Shown here: in pieces, positions 26,925-35,949 of the stretch
Position numbering within the stretch: position 1 is the stretch's first letter
Layout of the letters: each line of letters starts with the position of its first letter
Source of the DNA: RBG-16-57-11 sp964503145
GTDB lineage: Bacteria; Chloroflexota; Anaerolineae; Anaerolineales; UBA4823
Reading direction: 5' to 3'
Assembly: GCA_964503145.1 (NCBI GenBank)
Contig: CAZCYV010000002.1
Location: 434,001-498,000 of the forward strand
DNA length: 64,000 nt
Notes under the pieces: generated by a model
Seen by the model: only the letters and a program-made list of their open reading frames with translations
The model's database searches: none
What the model was told of the DNA's origin: nothing
Made by a program: the position numbers and the translations under genes

Positions 26925-28214
26925 ATGAAGCTCAACTACGGCAAGACCTTCCTGCTCGGTTTTGGTTTCTTCGGCGTGAGCGTCATCTGGGGCGTGTACA
27001 ACGCCTTTGTGCCGCTCTTTCTGGCAAATAAGTTCAATCTCTCGCCGGTAGTAATCGGCTTCTTCATGACCCTGGACAACATCGCTGCTCTGCTGATTCA
27101 ACCGCCTGTGGGCGCCTGGTCGGATCGGTTGCGCACGCCCATTGGCCGGCGCATGCCGTTCATCTTGATCGGCGCGCCGGTGGCCGCATTGGCTTTTGGG
27201 CTGATCCCGCTGGTCAGCGCGTTGCCGCTGTTTGTCGCCTGCACCAGCACATTGCTGCTCAGCATGGCTTTCTGGCGCACGCCGGTCATCGCGCTGATGC
27301 CGGATATCACGCCGTCGCAGTACCGCTCGCAGGCCAACGGGGTGATCAATTTCATGGGCGGCGTGGGAGCGATCGTTTCCTTCCTGGTCGGCGCCAGCCT
27401 GTATGAGATGAATCAGGCCTTTCCCTTTTGGCTAGGCTCGGCGCTGGTGATCGCCTCGGCGTTGCTCGTCTTCCTGTTCATACGCGAGCCAAAGGTGTAT
27501 ATGGAAAGCGAAACCAGACCGAGCATGTTGAACAGCCTGCGGGAAGTGATCCAGGACACCGACCGCAGCGCCTTGCGGCTGCTGCTGGCGATCTTCTTCT
27601 GGTTTCTGGGCTACAACGCGGTCGAGGCCTTCTTCACCCTGTATGCCGTAAAGCACCTGGGATTGCCCGAAGCTGACGGCGCCCGCCTGCTGGGGCAGCT
27701 TTCGTTGATCTTTGTGATCTTCGCCCTGCCCTCTGGCTACTTTGGTGGGCGCTTTGGCCGGCGGCGGACGATCATTACCGGCCTCTTGCTGATGACCCTC
27801 GTCATCCTCTCGATCTTCTTCTTGCCCGCCTCCACCTTGACCATCCGACTGACCAGCCTGCCGGTCTTAGGCGCGGTGCCGGTGATCGGCGTATTCTTGA
27901 TGGTGGCCGGTGCAGCCTGGGCGCTGATCAACATTAACTCGCTGCCCATGGTCGTGGATATGACCGACGCAGCGCGTTTAGGCACTTACACCGGCCTATA
28001 TTACCTGTTCTCCACCCTGGCTGCGATTGCAGGGCCGAACGTCAACGGCTGGATCATTCAATTGACCGGGCGCAACTACAATGCAACGATGATGATTGCG
28101 CCGATCTTCATGCTGGTGGCGTTCTCCCTGATGGTGGGGGTGCGGCGCGGCGAAGCGAGGCTGCCTGGTGAAACCGAGTCTCAATTATCCAGATCTGGCG
28201 CTCTATTTGGATGA
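26925..28214 (+). CDS. MFS transporter, SLC45/sugar-cation symporter-like
   Basis: 429 residues with about 12 hydrophobic segments. The N-terminal FGFFGVSVIWGVYNAFVPLFL (read in parts) and the loop GAWSDRLRTPIGRRMPFILIG resemble the GPH/SLC45 branch of the major facilitator family, whose members move sugars or glycosides with protons. The second-half loop YFGGRFGRRRTI is the matching MFS signature. Substrate is not assignable. It has an AGAAGGAG ribosome-binding site and overlaps the next gene by 47 nt. Confidence 0.85.
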   Translation: MKLNYGKTFLLGFGFFGVSVIWGVYNAFVPLFLANKFNLSPVVIGFFMTLDNIAALLIQPPVGAWSDRLRTPIGRRMPFILIGAPVAALAFGLIPLVSALPLFVACTSTLLLSMAFWRTPVIALMPDITPSQYRSQANGVINFMGGVGAIVSFLVGASLYEMNQAFPFWLGSALVIASALLVFLFIREPKVYMESETRPSMLNSLREVIQDTDRSALRLLLAIFFWFLGYNAVEAFFTLYAVKHLGLPEADGARLLGQLSLIFVIFALPSGYFGGRFGRRRTIITGLLLMTLVILSIFFLPASTLTIRLTSLPVLGAVPVIGVFLMVAGAAWALININSLPMVVDMTDAARLGTYTGLYYLFSTLAAIAGPNVNGWIIQLTGRNYNATMMIAPIFMLVAFSLMVGVRRGEARLPGETESQLSRSGALFG

Positions 28215-28875
28215 GGCCTTATTGGTGGTAAACAAACCTGCGGGCCTTCCAACCCTGGTGGATGGCTACCGTCCTGACGCGCCTTACCTGGTGGGTGTGC
28301 TGCGCCAGATGTATGGTCGTATCTGGGTGGTGCACCGTCTGGACAGGGACACCAGCGGTGTGATGGTCTTCGCCCGCAGCGCCCAGGCTCATCGCGAGTT
28401 GAACACCCAATTCGAGCAGCGACAGGCGAGCAAGACCTACCACGGGTTGGTGAGCGGCTGGCCAGAATGGGAAGAAAAAACCATCGACCTGCCGCTGCGA
28501 CCCAATGGCGACCGGCGCCATCGGACAGTGATCGACTTGCAGCAGGGGAAGCCGGCAGTTACTCAGGTGCGCGTCCTTGAACGGCTTCAGAGATTCACGC
28601 TGGTCGAAGCCGTCCCTCTTACCGGACGAACCCACCAGATTCGGGCGCATCTGTTCGCGGTGGGCTTCCCGCTGGTCTCGGATGGGTTGTATGGACGACC
28701 AGCCAGGAGCCAGACCGAGTCGGGAGCGGAATTAGCGCCGATCGGCCGGTTGGGTTTGCACGCGTATGCTCTGGCTTTATTGCACCCCTTGAATGGTGAG
28801 ACGTTGTACGTCCAGGCGCCTTATCCGCTGGATTTCGCCCAAGCGGTGGAGCGGCTTCGCCAATCGACGTGCTAG
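28168..28875 (+). CDS. RluA-family pseudouridine synthase
   Basis: 235 residues from a GTG at 28168 inside the MFS gene; no later start precedes the conserved LDEALLVVNKPAGLPT. The catalytic motif is HRLDRDTSGVMVF (Asp at about 59). Family end motifs GRTHQIRAHL and GLHAYALALLHP are present. The N-terminal S4 domain of RluB/RluD-type enzymes is missing, as in the short RluA/RluC-like group. It isomerises uridines in rRNA or tRNA; the target site is unknown. The 47-nt overlap suggests translational coupling. Confidence 0.88.
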   Translation: MKPSLNYPDLALYLDEALLVVNKPAGLPTLVDGYRPDAPYLVGVLRQMYGRIWVVHRLDRDTSGVMVFARSAQAHRELNTQFEQRQASKTYHGLVSGWPEWEEKTIDLPLRPNGDRRHRTVIDLQQGKPAVTQVRVLERLQRFTLVEAVPLTGRTHQIRAHLFAVGFPLVSDGLYGRPARSQTESGAELAPIGRLGLHAYALALLHPLNGETLYVQAPYPLDFAQAVERLRQSTC

Positions 28876-28928
28876 GGAGTCAACTGTTAACTTCGTGTTA
28901 GAAATTTCGCCTGGCAGGGGGTGCATTC

Positions 28929-28957
28929 TTGACGTTCCCTGATCGGCGTGGTATGAT
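28929..28957 (+). promoter_or_regulatory. hrcA-dnaK operon promoter
   Basis: TTGACG (28929-28934), a 17-nt spacer and TATGAT (28952-28957). Predicted start is near 28964, seven nt before the CIRCE. Confidence 0.8.
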
Positions 28958-28970
28958 CAATTCCTGAAAG

Positions 28971-28997
28971 TTAGCACTCTCGCTGTGAGAGTGCTAA
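28971..28997. promoter_or_regulatory. CIRCE operator of the hrcA-dnaK operon
   Basis: TTAGCACTC (28971-28979), 9-nt spacer, GAGTGCTAA (28989-28997): a perfect match, identical in both arms to the groESL element. It lies between the promoter and hrcA, so HrcA represses its own operon. Confidence 0.97.
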
Positions 28998-29013
28998 AAT
29001 ATCGGATGAAGCT

Positions 29014-30051
29014 ATGGCAGATCTGACCGAGCGTCAAAAGCTGACCCTTGCCCTGGTGATTCGGGAGTACATCGAGACCGCCCAGCCGGTAGGTTCTATC
29101 CGTCTGGTGGAACGTTACGGCCTGGACGTCAGTTCGGCCACCCTGCGCAACGAAATGGTGGCGCTGACGGAGATGGGCTATTTGCGTCAGCCGCATACCT
29201 CGGCTGGCCGGGTGCCCACCGAAGAGGGTTACCGCTATTTTGTGCGTCAACTGATGGGGCATACCGAACTGCCGGACCCCACCAAACGCACAATCACGCA
29301 CCAGTTCTACCAGGCTGGCGCCGATATCGACCGCTGGATGCGCCTGGCGGCTTCTGTTCTGGCGCATCAATCCCAGGCCGCCTCGCTGGTTACTGCGCCG
29401 CATCCTGAGCGGCCCGTGTTCAAACACATGGAACTCATCAGCACCCACGGTCGGCAGGTGTTGATGGTGTTAGTGCTTTCGGGCGGCGTAGTCAATCAGC
29501 AAATGCTTACTCTGGCCGAGCCAGTCTCGCAGGAGCAACTTAGCCTGGTCGCCCAGAAATTGAACACCGCCTGCGTGGGGCTGGACATCGACCGGATTTC
29601 CGCATTGCCAGCTCCACAGGATGCCCTGGAGCAAGACGTGCGTAAGCTGGTGTTGGATGGAATGCGCCGCGCCAATCAGGTGCTCACCGGGGAACTTTAT
29701 CGCGATGGTCTCACCCACGTCCTCGCCGAACCGGAATTCGGCGAGGTGGAGGTCGCTCGACGCGCTTTGCGTATTTTGGAAGAACGCCCCTTGCTGGAGG
29801 ATTTGCTCACCCGCACGGTGCTCTCCAGCGAAATGGGCGGGGTGCAGGTATTAATTGGGGGCGAGGGCACCTGGGAGGAATTGCGCGAGTGCTCCATGGT
29901 GCTGGCCCGCTATGGCGCGCCGGGCCTGGCGACTGGCACCCTGGGCGTGCTGGGACCGATGCGCATGGCGTATGGGCGCACGATTTCGACGGTGCGCTTC
30001 GTCGCCAGCCTGCTGAGCGACCTCGTGGAAGATGTGCTTGCTGAGGAATAG
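29014..30051 (+). CDS. hrcA: Heat-inducible transcription repressor HrcA
   Basis: 345 residues. The winged-helix N-terminus includes YIETAQPVGSIRLVERYGL and SSATLRNEMVALTEMGYLRQPHTSAGRVPT (read in parts). The GAF-like core and the C-terminal LGVLGPMRMAYGRTISTVRFV are typical. HrcA binds CIRCE and needs GroESL to stay active, linking repression to free chaperonin. It heads hrcA-grpE-dnaK-dnaJ-prmA and is preceded by its own CIRCE; no clear ribosome-binding site is visible upstream of the ATG. Confidence 0.96.
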   Translation: MADLTERQKLTLALVIREYIETAQPVGSIRLVERYGLDVSSATLRNEMVALTEMGYLRQPHTSAGRVPTEEGYRYFVRQLMGHTELPDPTKRTITHQFYQAGADIDRWMRLAASVLAHQSQAASLVTAPHPERPVFKHMELISTHGRQVLMVLVLSGGVVNQQMLTLAEPVSQEQLSLVAQKLNTACVGLDIDRISALPAPQDALEQDVRKLVLDGMRRANQVLTGELYRDGLTHVLAEPEFGEVEVARRALRILEERPLLEDLLTRTVLSSEMGGVQVLIGGEGTWEELRECSMVLARYGAPGLATGTLGVLGPMRMAYGRTISTVRFVASLLSDLVEDVLAEE

Positions 30052-30147
30052 TTCTCCTGATGATGGAGGAGCAACCGCGAAAATGATGGCAAAAGACGCT
30101 AAAAAAAAACAAAACGAAAGAAAAAAGCTAAGAGGAATGTCGGTGAG

Positions 30148-30678
30148 ATGGAGGAAGAGATTATAAGCACTTCAATGACAGGTGATTCCGCAAACCAGGC
30201 CGAGGCGCTCGAAACCGTCTCCGCATTGCAGAACGAGCTTTCGGCAACCCAGGCGAAAGCGAACGAATATCTGGAAGGCTGGCAGCGCGCCCTGGCGGAT
30301 TTTGCCAATTACAAGAAGCGCGTGGAACGCGACCAGGCGCAGACGTATCAGAACGCGGCTGTGAGCATCCTCAAGCGTTACCTGGATGTCATCGATGATC
30401 TGGAGCGAGCTTTGAAAGCGCGCCCCAAGGACGGAGATGGCGCGGCCTGGGCTGAGGGAATCGAGTTGATTTATCGTAAGTTGCTAGCTATCCTGGAGAG
30501 CGAGGGCATTCGACCGATGGATGCCGAAGGCAAGACATTCGACCCCAACTTGCACGAAGCGATCACGTCCGAGGACAGCGATCAGCACGAGAGCGGACAG
30601 ATCATCGAAGTGGTGCAAAAGGGTTATCTGCTTGGGGATAGGGTCATCCGTCCGGCGCTGGTGCGCGTGGCGCGTTAG
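30148..30678 (+). CDS. grpE: Nucleotide exchange factor GrpE
   Basis: 176 residues. A predicted coiled coil (about 23-60, LQNELSATQAKANEYLEGWQ then RALADFANYKKRVERD) leads into the beta domain (GIRPMDAEGKTFDPNLHEAI, IIEVVQKGYLLGDRVIRPALVRVA in parts). It releases ADP from DnaK. An AGAGGA ribosome-binding site 11 nt upstream supports this start. A Lys-rich frame with a better GGAGGAG site opens at 30086 in another frame and is separated by an A9 tract, so the N-terminus should be checked. Confidence 0.93.
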   Translation: MEEEIISTSMTGDSANQAEALETVSALQNELSATQAKANEYLEGWQRALADFANYKKRVERDQAQTYQNAAVSILKRYLDVIDDLERALKARPKDGDGAAWAEGIELIYRKLLAILESEGIRPMDAEGKTFDPNLHEAITSEDSDQHESGQIIEVVQKGYLLGDRVIRPALVRVAR

Positions 30679-30732
30679 GCCCATCCGCGAAAAACGATCA
30701 ATAGCCTACCCAAAGCATTGTTGGAGGAACTC

Positions 30733-32631
30733 ATGGGAAAAATCATCGGAATCGATCTAGGAACGACTAACTCCGTGGTGGCGGTCATGGAAGGCGGAGA
30801 GCCGACGGTCATTCCGTCTGCAGAGGGCGAGCGGCTGGTGCCCTCTGTGGTGGCGGTGAACAAGAATCATGAACGGCTGATTGGCAGGGTAGCGCGCAAT
30901 CAGGCGGTGGTCAACCCAGAAAATACGATCTTCTCGATCAAGCGTTTCATGGGACGGAAATACCGGGATCCTGAGGTGCAGCGGGCGATTTCCCGCGTCC
31001 CATATAAAGTCACCGAAGCGCCCAACGGCGATGTGCGCGTCATCCTGGACGGTAAAGAGTATTCACCGCCGGAGATCTCGGCGATGATCCTGGGCAAGCT
31101 CAAAGCGGACGCGGAGGCGTATTTGGGCGAGCCGGTCACTCAGGCCGTGATCACCGTGCCGGCATATTTCAACGATGCCCAGCGCAACGCCACTAAAGAC
31201 GCCGGAAAGATCGCCGGTCTGGAAGTGCTGCGCATCATCAACGAACCTACCGCTTCTTCGCTGGCGTATGGCCTGGACAAGAAGAAGGACGAGGTCATCG
31301 CTGTCTATGATCTGGGCGGCGGTACGTTCGATATCTCGATCCTGGATGTGGGCGATGGCGTCTTTCAGGTGCGTTCGACCAGCGGCGATACCTTCCTGGG
31401 CGGAGATGATTTCGATCAGCGCGTGATCGACTACCTGGCGAACGAATTCCAGCGTGAACACGGCATCGATCTGCGCAAAGACCGCCAGGCGCTACAACGC
31501 CTTAAAGAGGCCGCCGAGAAAGCCAAGATTGAGCTTTCCAGCGTGATGCAGACTGAGATCAATCTGCCCTATATCACTGCCGACGCCAGCGGACCGAAGC
31601 ATCTGGTGATGACCTTAACCCGGTCCAAGCTGGAGCAGCTCACCCAGGATTTGATCGAGCGCTCGCTCGACCCGGTGCGCCAGGCGTTGAATGACGCCGG
31701 CGTTCAACCCTCGGACGTCAATGAGGTGGTGCTGGTGGGCGGCATGACCCGTATGCCCGCGGTGCAGGAGGCGGTGCGGCGCCTGTTCAACAAAGAGCCA
31801 CACAAAGGCGTCAACCCTGATGAAGTGGTGGCGATCGGCGCAGCCATCCAGGCGGGCGTTTTGGGCGGCGATGTCAAAGATATCCTCTTGCTGGATGTCA
31901 CCCCGTTGACCCTGTCTGTCGAGACGCTGGGCGGCGTGGCGACGCCGCTCATCGAGCGCAACACCACCATCCCGACGCGCAAGAGCCAGATATTCTCTAC
32001 CGCCAGCGACAACCAGTCTCAGGTCGAGATTCACGTTCTGCAAGGCGAACGCCCCCTGGCGGCAGATAACAAGTCGCTGGGTCGTTTCATCCTGGACGGC
32101 ATTCCGCCCGCCCCGCGCGGCGTCCCGCAGATCGAGGTGACATTCGATATCGACGCCAATGGCATCTTGAAGGTGACCGCGCTGGACAAGGCTACCAACC
32201 GCAGCCAACACATCACCATCACTGCTTCCTCCGGCCTGAGCGAGGCTGAGATCGAGCGCATGCGCAAGGATGCCGAGGCCCATGCCGAGGAGGACCGCCG
32301 TCGCAAGGAACTGATCGAGGCGCGCAACAACGCCGACAACCTGGCTTACTCTGCCGAGAAGGTATTGCGCGATCTGGGCGACAAAGTGCCAGCAGACTTG
32401 AAGAGCCAGGTAGAGGAAAAGATCGCCAAAGTGCGCGAGGCAATGAGCGGCGACGACACTCAAGCCATTCGCCAGGCGAGTGACAGCCTGAACCAGGTGC
32501 TCCAGCAGGTCGGCGCAGCCGCCTATCAGCAGGCTGGCCCCGCGGCCGGCGCGCCGGGCGGCGGCCCGGGTCAGGGCCCTGGCCCCGAGGGCGGAGAGGA
32601 CGTCGTCGAGGGCGAATATCGCAGTACATAG
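30733..32631 (+). CDS. dnaK: Chaperone DnaK (Hsp70)
   Basis: 632 residues from MGKIIGIDLGTTNS at 30733, with GGAGGAAC upstream. The ATPase domain shows the phosphate-1 loop IDLGTTNS, AVITVPAYFNDAQRNATKDA (in family position), VYDLGGGTFDISIL and VLVGGMTRMP. The substrate domain includes DVTPLTLSVETLGG. The C-terminal tail is Gly/Pro-rich, ending EDVVEGEYRST. It is the central Hsp70 of the CIRCE-controlled operon, working with GrpE and DnaJ on both sides. Confidence 0.97.
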   Translation: MGKIIGIDLGTTNSVVAVMEGGEPTVIPSAEGERLVPSVVAVNKNHERLIGRVARNQAVVNPENTIFSIKRFMGRKYRDPEVQRAISRVPYKVTEAPNGDVRVILDGKEYSPPEISAMILGKLKADAEAYLGEPVTQAVITVPAYFNDAQRNATKDAGKIAGLEVLRIINEPTASSLAYGLDKKKDEVIAVYDLGGGTFDISILDVGDGVFQVRSTSGDTFLGGDDFDQRVIDYLANEFQREHGIDLRKDRQALQRLKEAAEKAKIELSSVMQTEINLPYITADASGPKHLVMTLTRSKLEQLTQDLIERSLDPVRQALNDAGVQPSDVNEVVLVGGMTRMPAVQEAVRRLFNKEPHKGVNPDEVVAIGAAIQAGVLGGDVKDILLLDVTPLTLSVETLGGVATPLIERNTTIPTRKSQIFSTASDNQSQVEIHVLQGERPLAADNKSLGRFILDGIPPAPRGVPQIEVTFDIDANGILKVTALDKATNRSQHITITASSGLSEAEIERMRKDAEAHAEEDRRRKELIEARNNADNLAYSAEKVLRDLGDKVPADLKSQVEEKIAKVREAMSGDDTQAIRQASDSLNQVLQQVGAAAYQQAGPAAGAPGGGPGQGPGPEGGEDVVEGEYRST

Positions 32632-32643
32632 ATCGACAGAGGG

Positions 32644-32683
32644 CTTTGGTGTGCGCCGATTCATAAATCGGCGCACACCAAAG
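32644..32683 (+). other. 18-bp perfect hairpin between dnaK and dnaJ
   Basis: Arms 32644-32661 and 32666-32683 are perfectly complementary with a 4-nt loop CATA. It starts 12 nt after dnaK and ends 9 nt before dnaJ, with no T-run. In an operon this can stabilise the dnaK mRNA end, be an RNase III-type processing site, or lower dnaJ translation. Confidence 0.75.
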
Positions 32684-32692
32684 GATAGTTAG

Positions 32693-33823
32693 ATGGCGCA
32701 ACGCGATTATTATGACGTTCTGGGTGTGCCGCGCAGCGCTTCGGCCGACGAGCTGAAGGCTGCCTTTCGTCGTCTGGCGCGTCAGTATCACCCCGACGTT
32801 AACAAGGAGGCCGACGCCGAGGAGCGCTTCAAGGAAATCAACGAGGCCTATGCGGTGCTTTCCGATCCGGAGAAGCGCGCCGCATATGACCGCTTTGGCC
32901 ATGCCGGAGTGCGCGGGCCGGGCGGCGCACCGCCAGATTTCACGGTCGATTTTGGCGATTTTGCAGATATCTTTGGCGATCTGTTTGGCTTTGGCGGTTT
33001 TGGGCGCGCCAGCACTCGCTCGCGCAACATCCCCCGGCGCGGCGCCGACCTGCAGTATCGCCTGGAGCTGACTTTTGAAGAGGCGGTCTTCGGGCTGGAA
33101 AAAGAGATCGAAATCACCCGGGACGAGGTTTGCAGCACCTGCAGCGGCACCGGCGCCAAGCCCGGCACTACTCCGGTGCGTTGCGCGACGTGCAATGGGA
33201 CCGGCGAGGTGCGCCAGGTGCGCCAGACTTTTATCGGTTCGATGGTGCAGGTAACCACCTGCCCAACCTGTCGCGGCCAGGGCGAGACCATCGTCAGCCC
33301 CTGCCCCACCTGCCAGGGGCGCGGTTTGGAGCGCAAAACCCGGCGCAAAGTGGTTAACATCCCTGCTGGTGTAGACACCGGCACCCAGATCCGCCTGGCC
33401 GGGGAAGGGCAGCCGGGCGAAAACGGCGGCCCCCACGGCAACCTCTACATTCTCATCCAGGTCAAACCACACAAATTCTTCCGTCGGCGCGAGTACGATA
33501 TCCTGCTGGATCTGAAAATCAACGTGGCTCAGGCTACGCTAGGGGCGGACGTGGAGGTGCCGACAGTGGACGGGCCGGAGATGCTGAGAATCCCCAGCGG
33601 AACGCAACCGGGTCAGGTTTTGACCATGAAAGGCAAAGGCGTGCCCCGGCTGCGCGGCAATGGCCGCGGCGATCAGCTTGTCATTATTAACGTCGAGATC
33701 CCCAAGCGCCTGAGCAATGAACAGCGGCAGCTTTTCGAAAAGCTGGCCAGGAGCATGGGCAGCGAGGTGCGCCCGCAGGAGCGAGGGATTTGGGACTGGC
33801 TCAAAGAAACGTTGGGCGGGTGA
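32693..33823 (+). CDS. dnaJ: Chaperone DnaJ (class I Hsp40)
   Basis: 376 residues. J domain with QYHPDVNKE (HPD), a Gly/Phe segment, then four CxxCxGxG zinc repeats (CSTCSGTG, CATCNGTG, CPTCRGQG, CPTCQGRG), and C-terminal beta domains with PAGVDTGTQIRLAGEGQPG. It loads substrates on DnaK and stimulates its ATPase. Little space is left for a ribosome-binding site because the dnaK/dnaJ hairpin ends 9 nt upstream; AAAGGA within its 3' arm may be the site, which would couple structure to translation. Confidence 0.97.
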   Translation: MAQRDYYDVLGVPRSASADELKAAFRRLARQYHPDVNKEADAEERFKEINEAYAVLSDPEKRAAYDRFGHAGVRGPGGAPPDFTVDFGDFADIFGDLFGFGGFGRASTRSRNIPRRGADLQYRLELTFEEAVFGLEKEIEITRDEVCSTCSGTGAKPGTTPVRCATCNGTGEVRQVRQTFIGSMVQVTTCPTCRGQGETIVSPCPTCQGRGLERKTRRKVVNIPAGVDTGTQIRLAGEGQPGENGGPHGNLYILIQVKPHKFFRRREYDILLDLKINVAQATLGADVEVPTVDGPEMLRIPSGTQPGQVLTMKGKGVPRLRGNGRGDQLVIINVEIPKRLSNEQRQLFEKLARSMGSEVRPQERGIWDWLKETLGG

Positions 33824-33831
33824 TACAGACG

Positions 33832-33865
33832 AATGAATTGCGGCGGCTAACCCCCGCAATTCATT
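33832..33865 (+). other. 12-bp hairpin between dnaJ and prmA
   Basis: AATGAATTGCGG (33832-33843) pairs perfectly with CCGCAATTCATT (33854-33865), loop of 10 nt. It starts 8 nt after dnaJ. No T-run follows, so partial termination or processing is more likely than full termination. Confidence 0.7.
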
Positions 33866-33883
33866 AATTCCAAAGAAGCAGAA

Positions 33884-34816
33884 ATGACTGAATCGAGTTG
33901 GTTGGAAGTCTCTTTGACCGTAGATGGCGAGCTGGCCGAATCGGTGGCCGAGGTGTTGGCGCGGTTCATCCCCGCAGGCATAGTAATCGAGAGCACCGCA
34001 GTGGCTGCCAACCCGGACGATTCGGAAGGTCACGCGGTCGGCCCGCTGCGCGTGTTTGGTTATTTGCCCGTGGACGCCCGGCTCGAAGAGACGCGCCGAC
34101 AGCTCGAACAGGCGCTCTGGTATCTGGGGCGGATCCGCTCACTGCCCGAGGCGGAGTTCAAGCCGATCCAGCAAACCAACTGGGCCGAGGCCTGGAAGCA
34201 GCATTACCGGCCAATTGCCGTTGGAGAACGCCTGATGATCGTGCCAGCCTGGCTGGATCACCCTGCCGGCGAGCGCATCCCAATCCGCATCGATCCTGGG
34301 ATGGCATTTGGCACCGGCACTCACCCCACCACGCAATTGTGCCTGGAAGCTCTGGAGGCAGCAACCCCCGGCGCCGGGCCAAGCTGGAATGTCATCGACT
34401 TGGGCTGTGGGACGGCAATCCTGGCGATCGCTGCGCTCAAGCTGGGGGCGCGCCATGCGCTGGGGGTGGACATTGACCCAGAGGCGATCCGCGCTGCGCA
34501 GGAAAATGCTGCCGCGAACGGCGTCTCTGCGCACCTGGAGTTGGGAATCGGTTCATTGGCGGAAGTGTGCGCAGGGACATTTTCCATTCAAACGGCTCGC
34601 CTTGTGCTGGCGAACATCCTGGCACCGGTGTTAATCCGCCTGTTGGCAGAGGGGTTAGGAGAATTGCTCGAAGATGGCGGGACGCTCATCCTCTCCGGAA
34701 TATTGGAGGAGCAGGCGGCTGAGGTGCTAACCGCTGCTGAAAGGCATGGATTGCGCCTGCTTACCCACTGGCAGAGCGGCGATTGGGTGGCTTTGAGTCT
34801 GGGCAAGGCTCAGTAA
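33884..34816 (+). CDS. prmA: Ribosomal protein L11 methyltransferase
   Basis: 310 residues. The substrate-binding N-terminal domain (LEVSLTVDGELAESVAEVL) is followed by the SAM domain with IDPGMAFGTGTHPTTQLCLE, VIDLGCGTAILAIAALKLGA and VLANILAPVLIRLL, all PrmA hallmarks. It trimethylates L11. Placement after dnaJ is common in bacteria with HrcA-type operons. It is convergent with the next gene and their ends overlap by 7 nt. Confidence 0.94.
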   Translation: MTESSWLEVSLTVDGELAESVAEVLARFIPAGIVIESTAVAANPDDSEGHAVGPLRVFGYLPVDARLEETRRQLEQALWYLGRIRSLPEAEFKPIQQTNWAEAWKQHYRPIAVGERLMIVPAWLDHPAGERIPIRIDPGMAFGTGTHPTTQLCLEALEAATPGAGPSWNVIDLGCGTAILAIAALKLGARHALGVDIDPEAIRAAQENAAANGVSAHLELGIGSLAEVCAGTFSIQTARLVLANILAPVLIRLLAEGLGELLEDGGTLILSGILEEQAAEVLTAAERHGLRLLTHWQSGDWVALSLGKAQ

Positions 34817-35949
34817 TAACAGTAAATGGAGATCGTCTCTCCCAGGGGGTCTTTCAGATAGGCGCAGTCGGCGTCGTTGTCCCAAATTGGCGAAGGGCGG
34901 TAAAAAGAAAAGCCGCAAGTCGTGGGGCTATACAGGTCGGTGTAGATGCGGCAGTGCTGGCCCGGGCCAAGCACAAAGCTGGGGAAGGTGAAGACGTGGT
35001 TGTCGTCGTCGCTCAGCGTCCAGCCTTTGAGTTGGATAGGCTCGGTGCCATCATTGAGCACCTCGACGAATTCATCCGGCTCCTGCCAGGGCGTGCCGCG
35101 ATACACGATCAGTCCAATGACCATCGGCCCGGTGGTCAAGGGGACCGGGGTGGGCGAGGGCATCAGCATGCGGGTGGGGGTTGGCTCAGGCGCCCACAGG
35201 CCGCGCCGCACGGCGATGGCCTGCTCCTGGGCTTCTTGGAGCAGGGTATCGCAACTTTGGTTAGGGGGCATTGAGACGGCGACGGCATACCCGCTTGCGG
35301 CCATCTCCAGATTGACGAAAGTGCCGCCTGCCAGTACATAGCGCAACAACTTTCCGCTGGCGTCGGCGTCGCTGCGATCTTTAATCAGCAGCACCGTCTT
35401 GCCTTCGACCAGTTCACGATTCTTCTCGGTCATGCGAATCCACATGGAGGCGTCGTCTCCAAACTCGAGTAAATCGACGCCGATGTAACGCACCGGCATA
35501 ATCTGTCCATTCAAGCTGACTTCGATGTTGACGCCATCGATCACCCTGACCACCTGGGCAGGCGCGGCGGGGGTGTTCCATGGGATGCACCAGGCATCGC
35601 GGGCGAGCGAGGCGAAGGTAGGGCTGGGGGTGATGCTTGGCTCCAGGGTGGGGGTCGGCGTCTCGCTGGGCAGCAGAGCCGTGGCGGCCATTGCCGGCGT
35701 TTCGCTGAGTTGAGCGGTCCCGGTTATCGCCGGAGTTTGCGAAAAGCCGATTTCGGGCGTGACGGTGCTTGGCTGGGTTACTCCTATCTCCGATTGGGTG
35801 GCTTCCTGGGATATCGGCGTGCCGCGCGCTGCGGCGCGGGGTTGCAAAATCGCAACGCCCGCGGTCAACGCCAGACAGGCGACGAACAGGGCGCTTGAGG
35901 CCAGAAAGGCCAAAGCGGCAAGAGCCAGGCGTTTTTTTTCGTCCGACAC
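34810..35949 (-). CDS. Exported SNase-like and lamin-tail domain protein
   Basis: 379 residues. An N-terminal hydrophobic segment (about 8-35) acts as signal or anchor. A Thr/Pro-rich linker runs to about 118. A staphylococcal-nuclease-like domain spans about 130-251, and a lamin-tail domain about 275-379 (DEFVEVLNDGTEPIQLKGWTL). Nuclease residues are only partly kept: Arg154 and Glu162 remain, but the usual DGDT is DGVN and the GRxLRY arginine is Lys200. The protein may have lost or changed nuclease activity. It is probably surface-exposed. Divergent from polX. Confidence 0.8.
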   Translation of the reverse strand: MSDEKKRLALAALAFLASSALFVACLALTAGVAILQPRAAARGTPISQEATQSEIGVTQPSTVTPEIGFSQTPAITGTAQLSETPAMAATALLPSETPTPTLEPSITPSPTFASLARDAWCIPWNTPAAPAQVVRVIDGVNIEVSLNGQIMPVRYIGVDLLEFGDDASMWIRMTEKNRELVEGKTVLLIKDRSDADASGKLLRYVLAGGTFVNLEMAASGYAVAVSMPPNQSCDTLLQEAQEQAIAVRRGLWAPEPTPTRMLMPSPTPVPLTTGPMVIGLIVYRGTPWQEPDEFVEVLNDGTEPIQLKGWTLSDDDNHVFTFPSFVLGPGQHCRIYTDLYSPTTCGFSFYRPSPIWDNDADCAYLKDPLGETISIYCYY

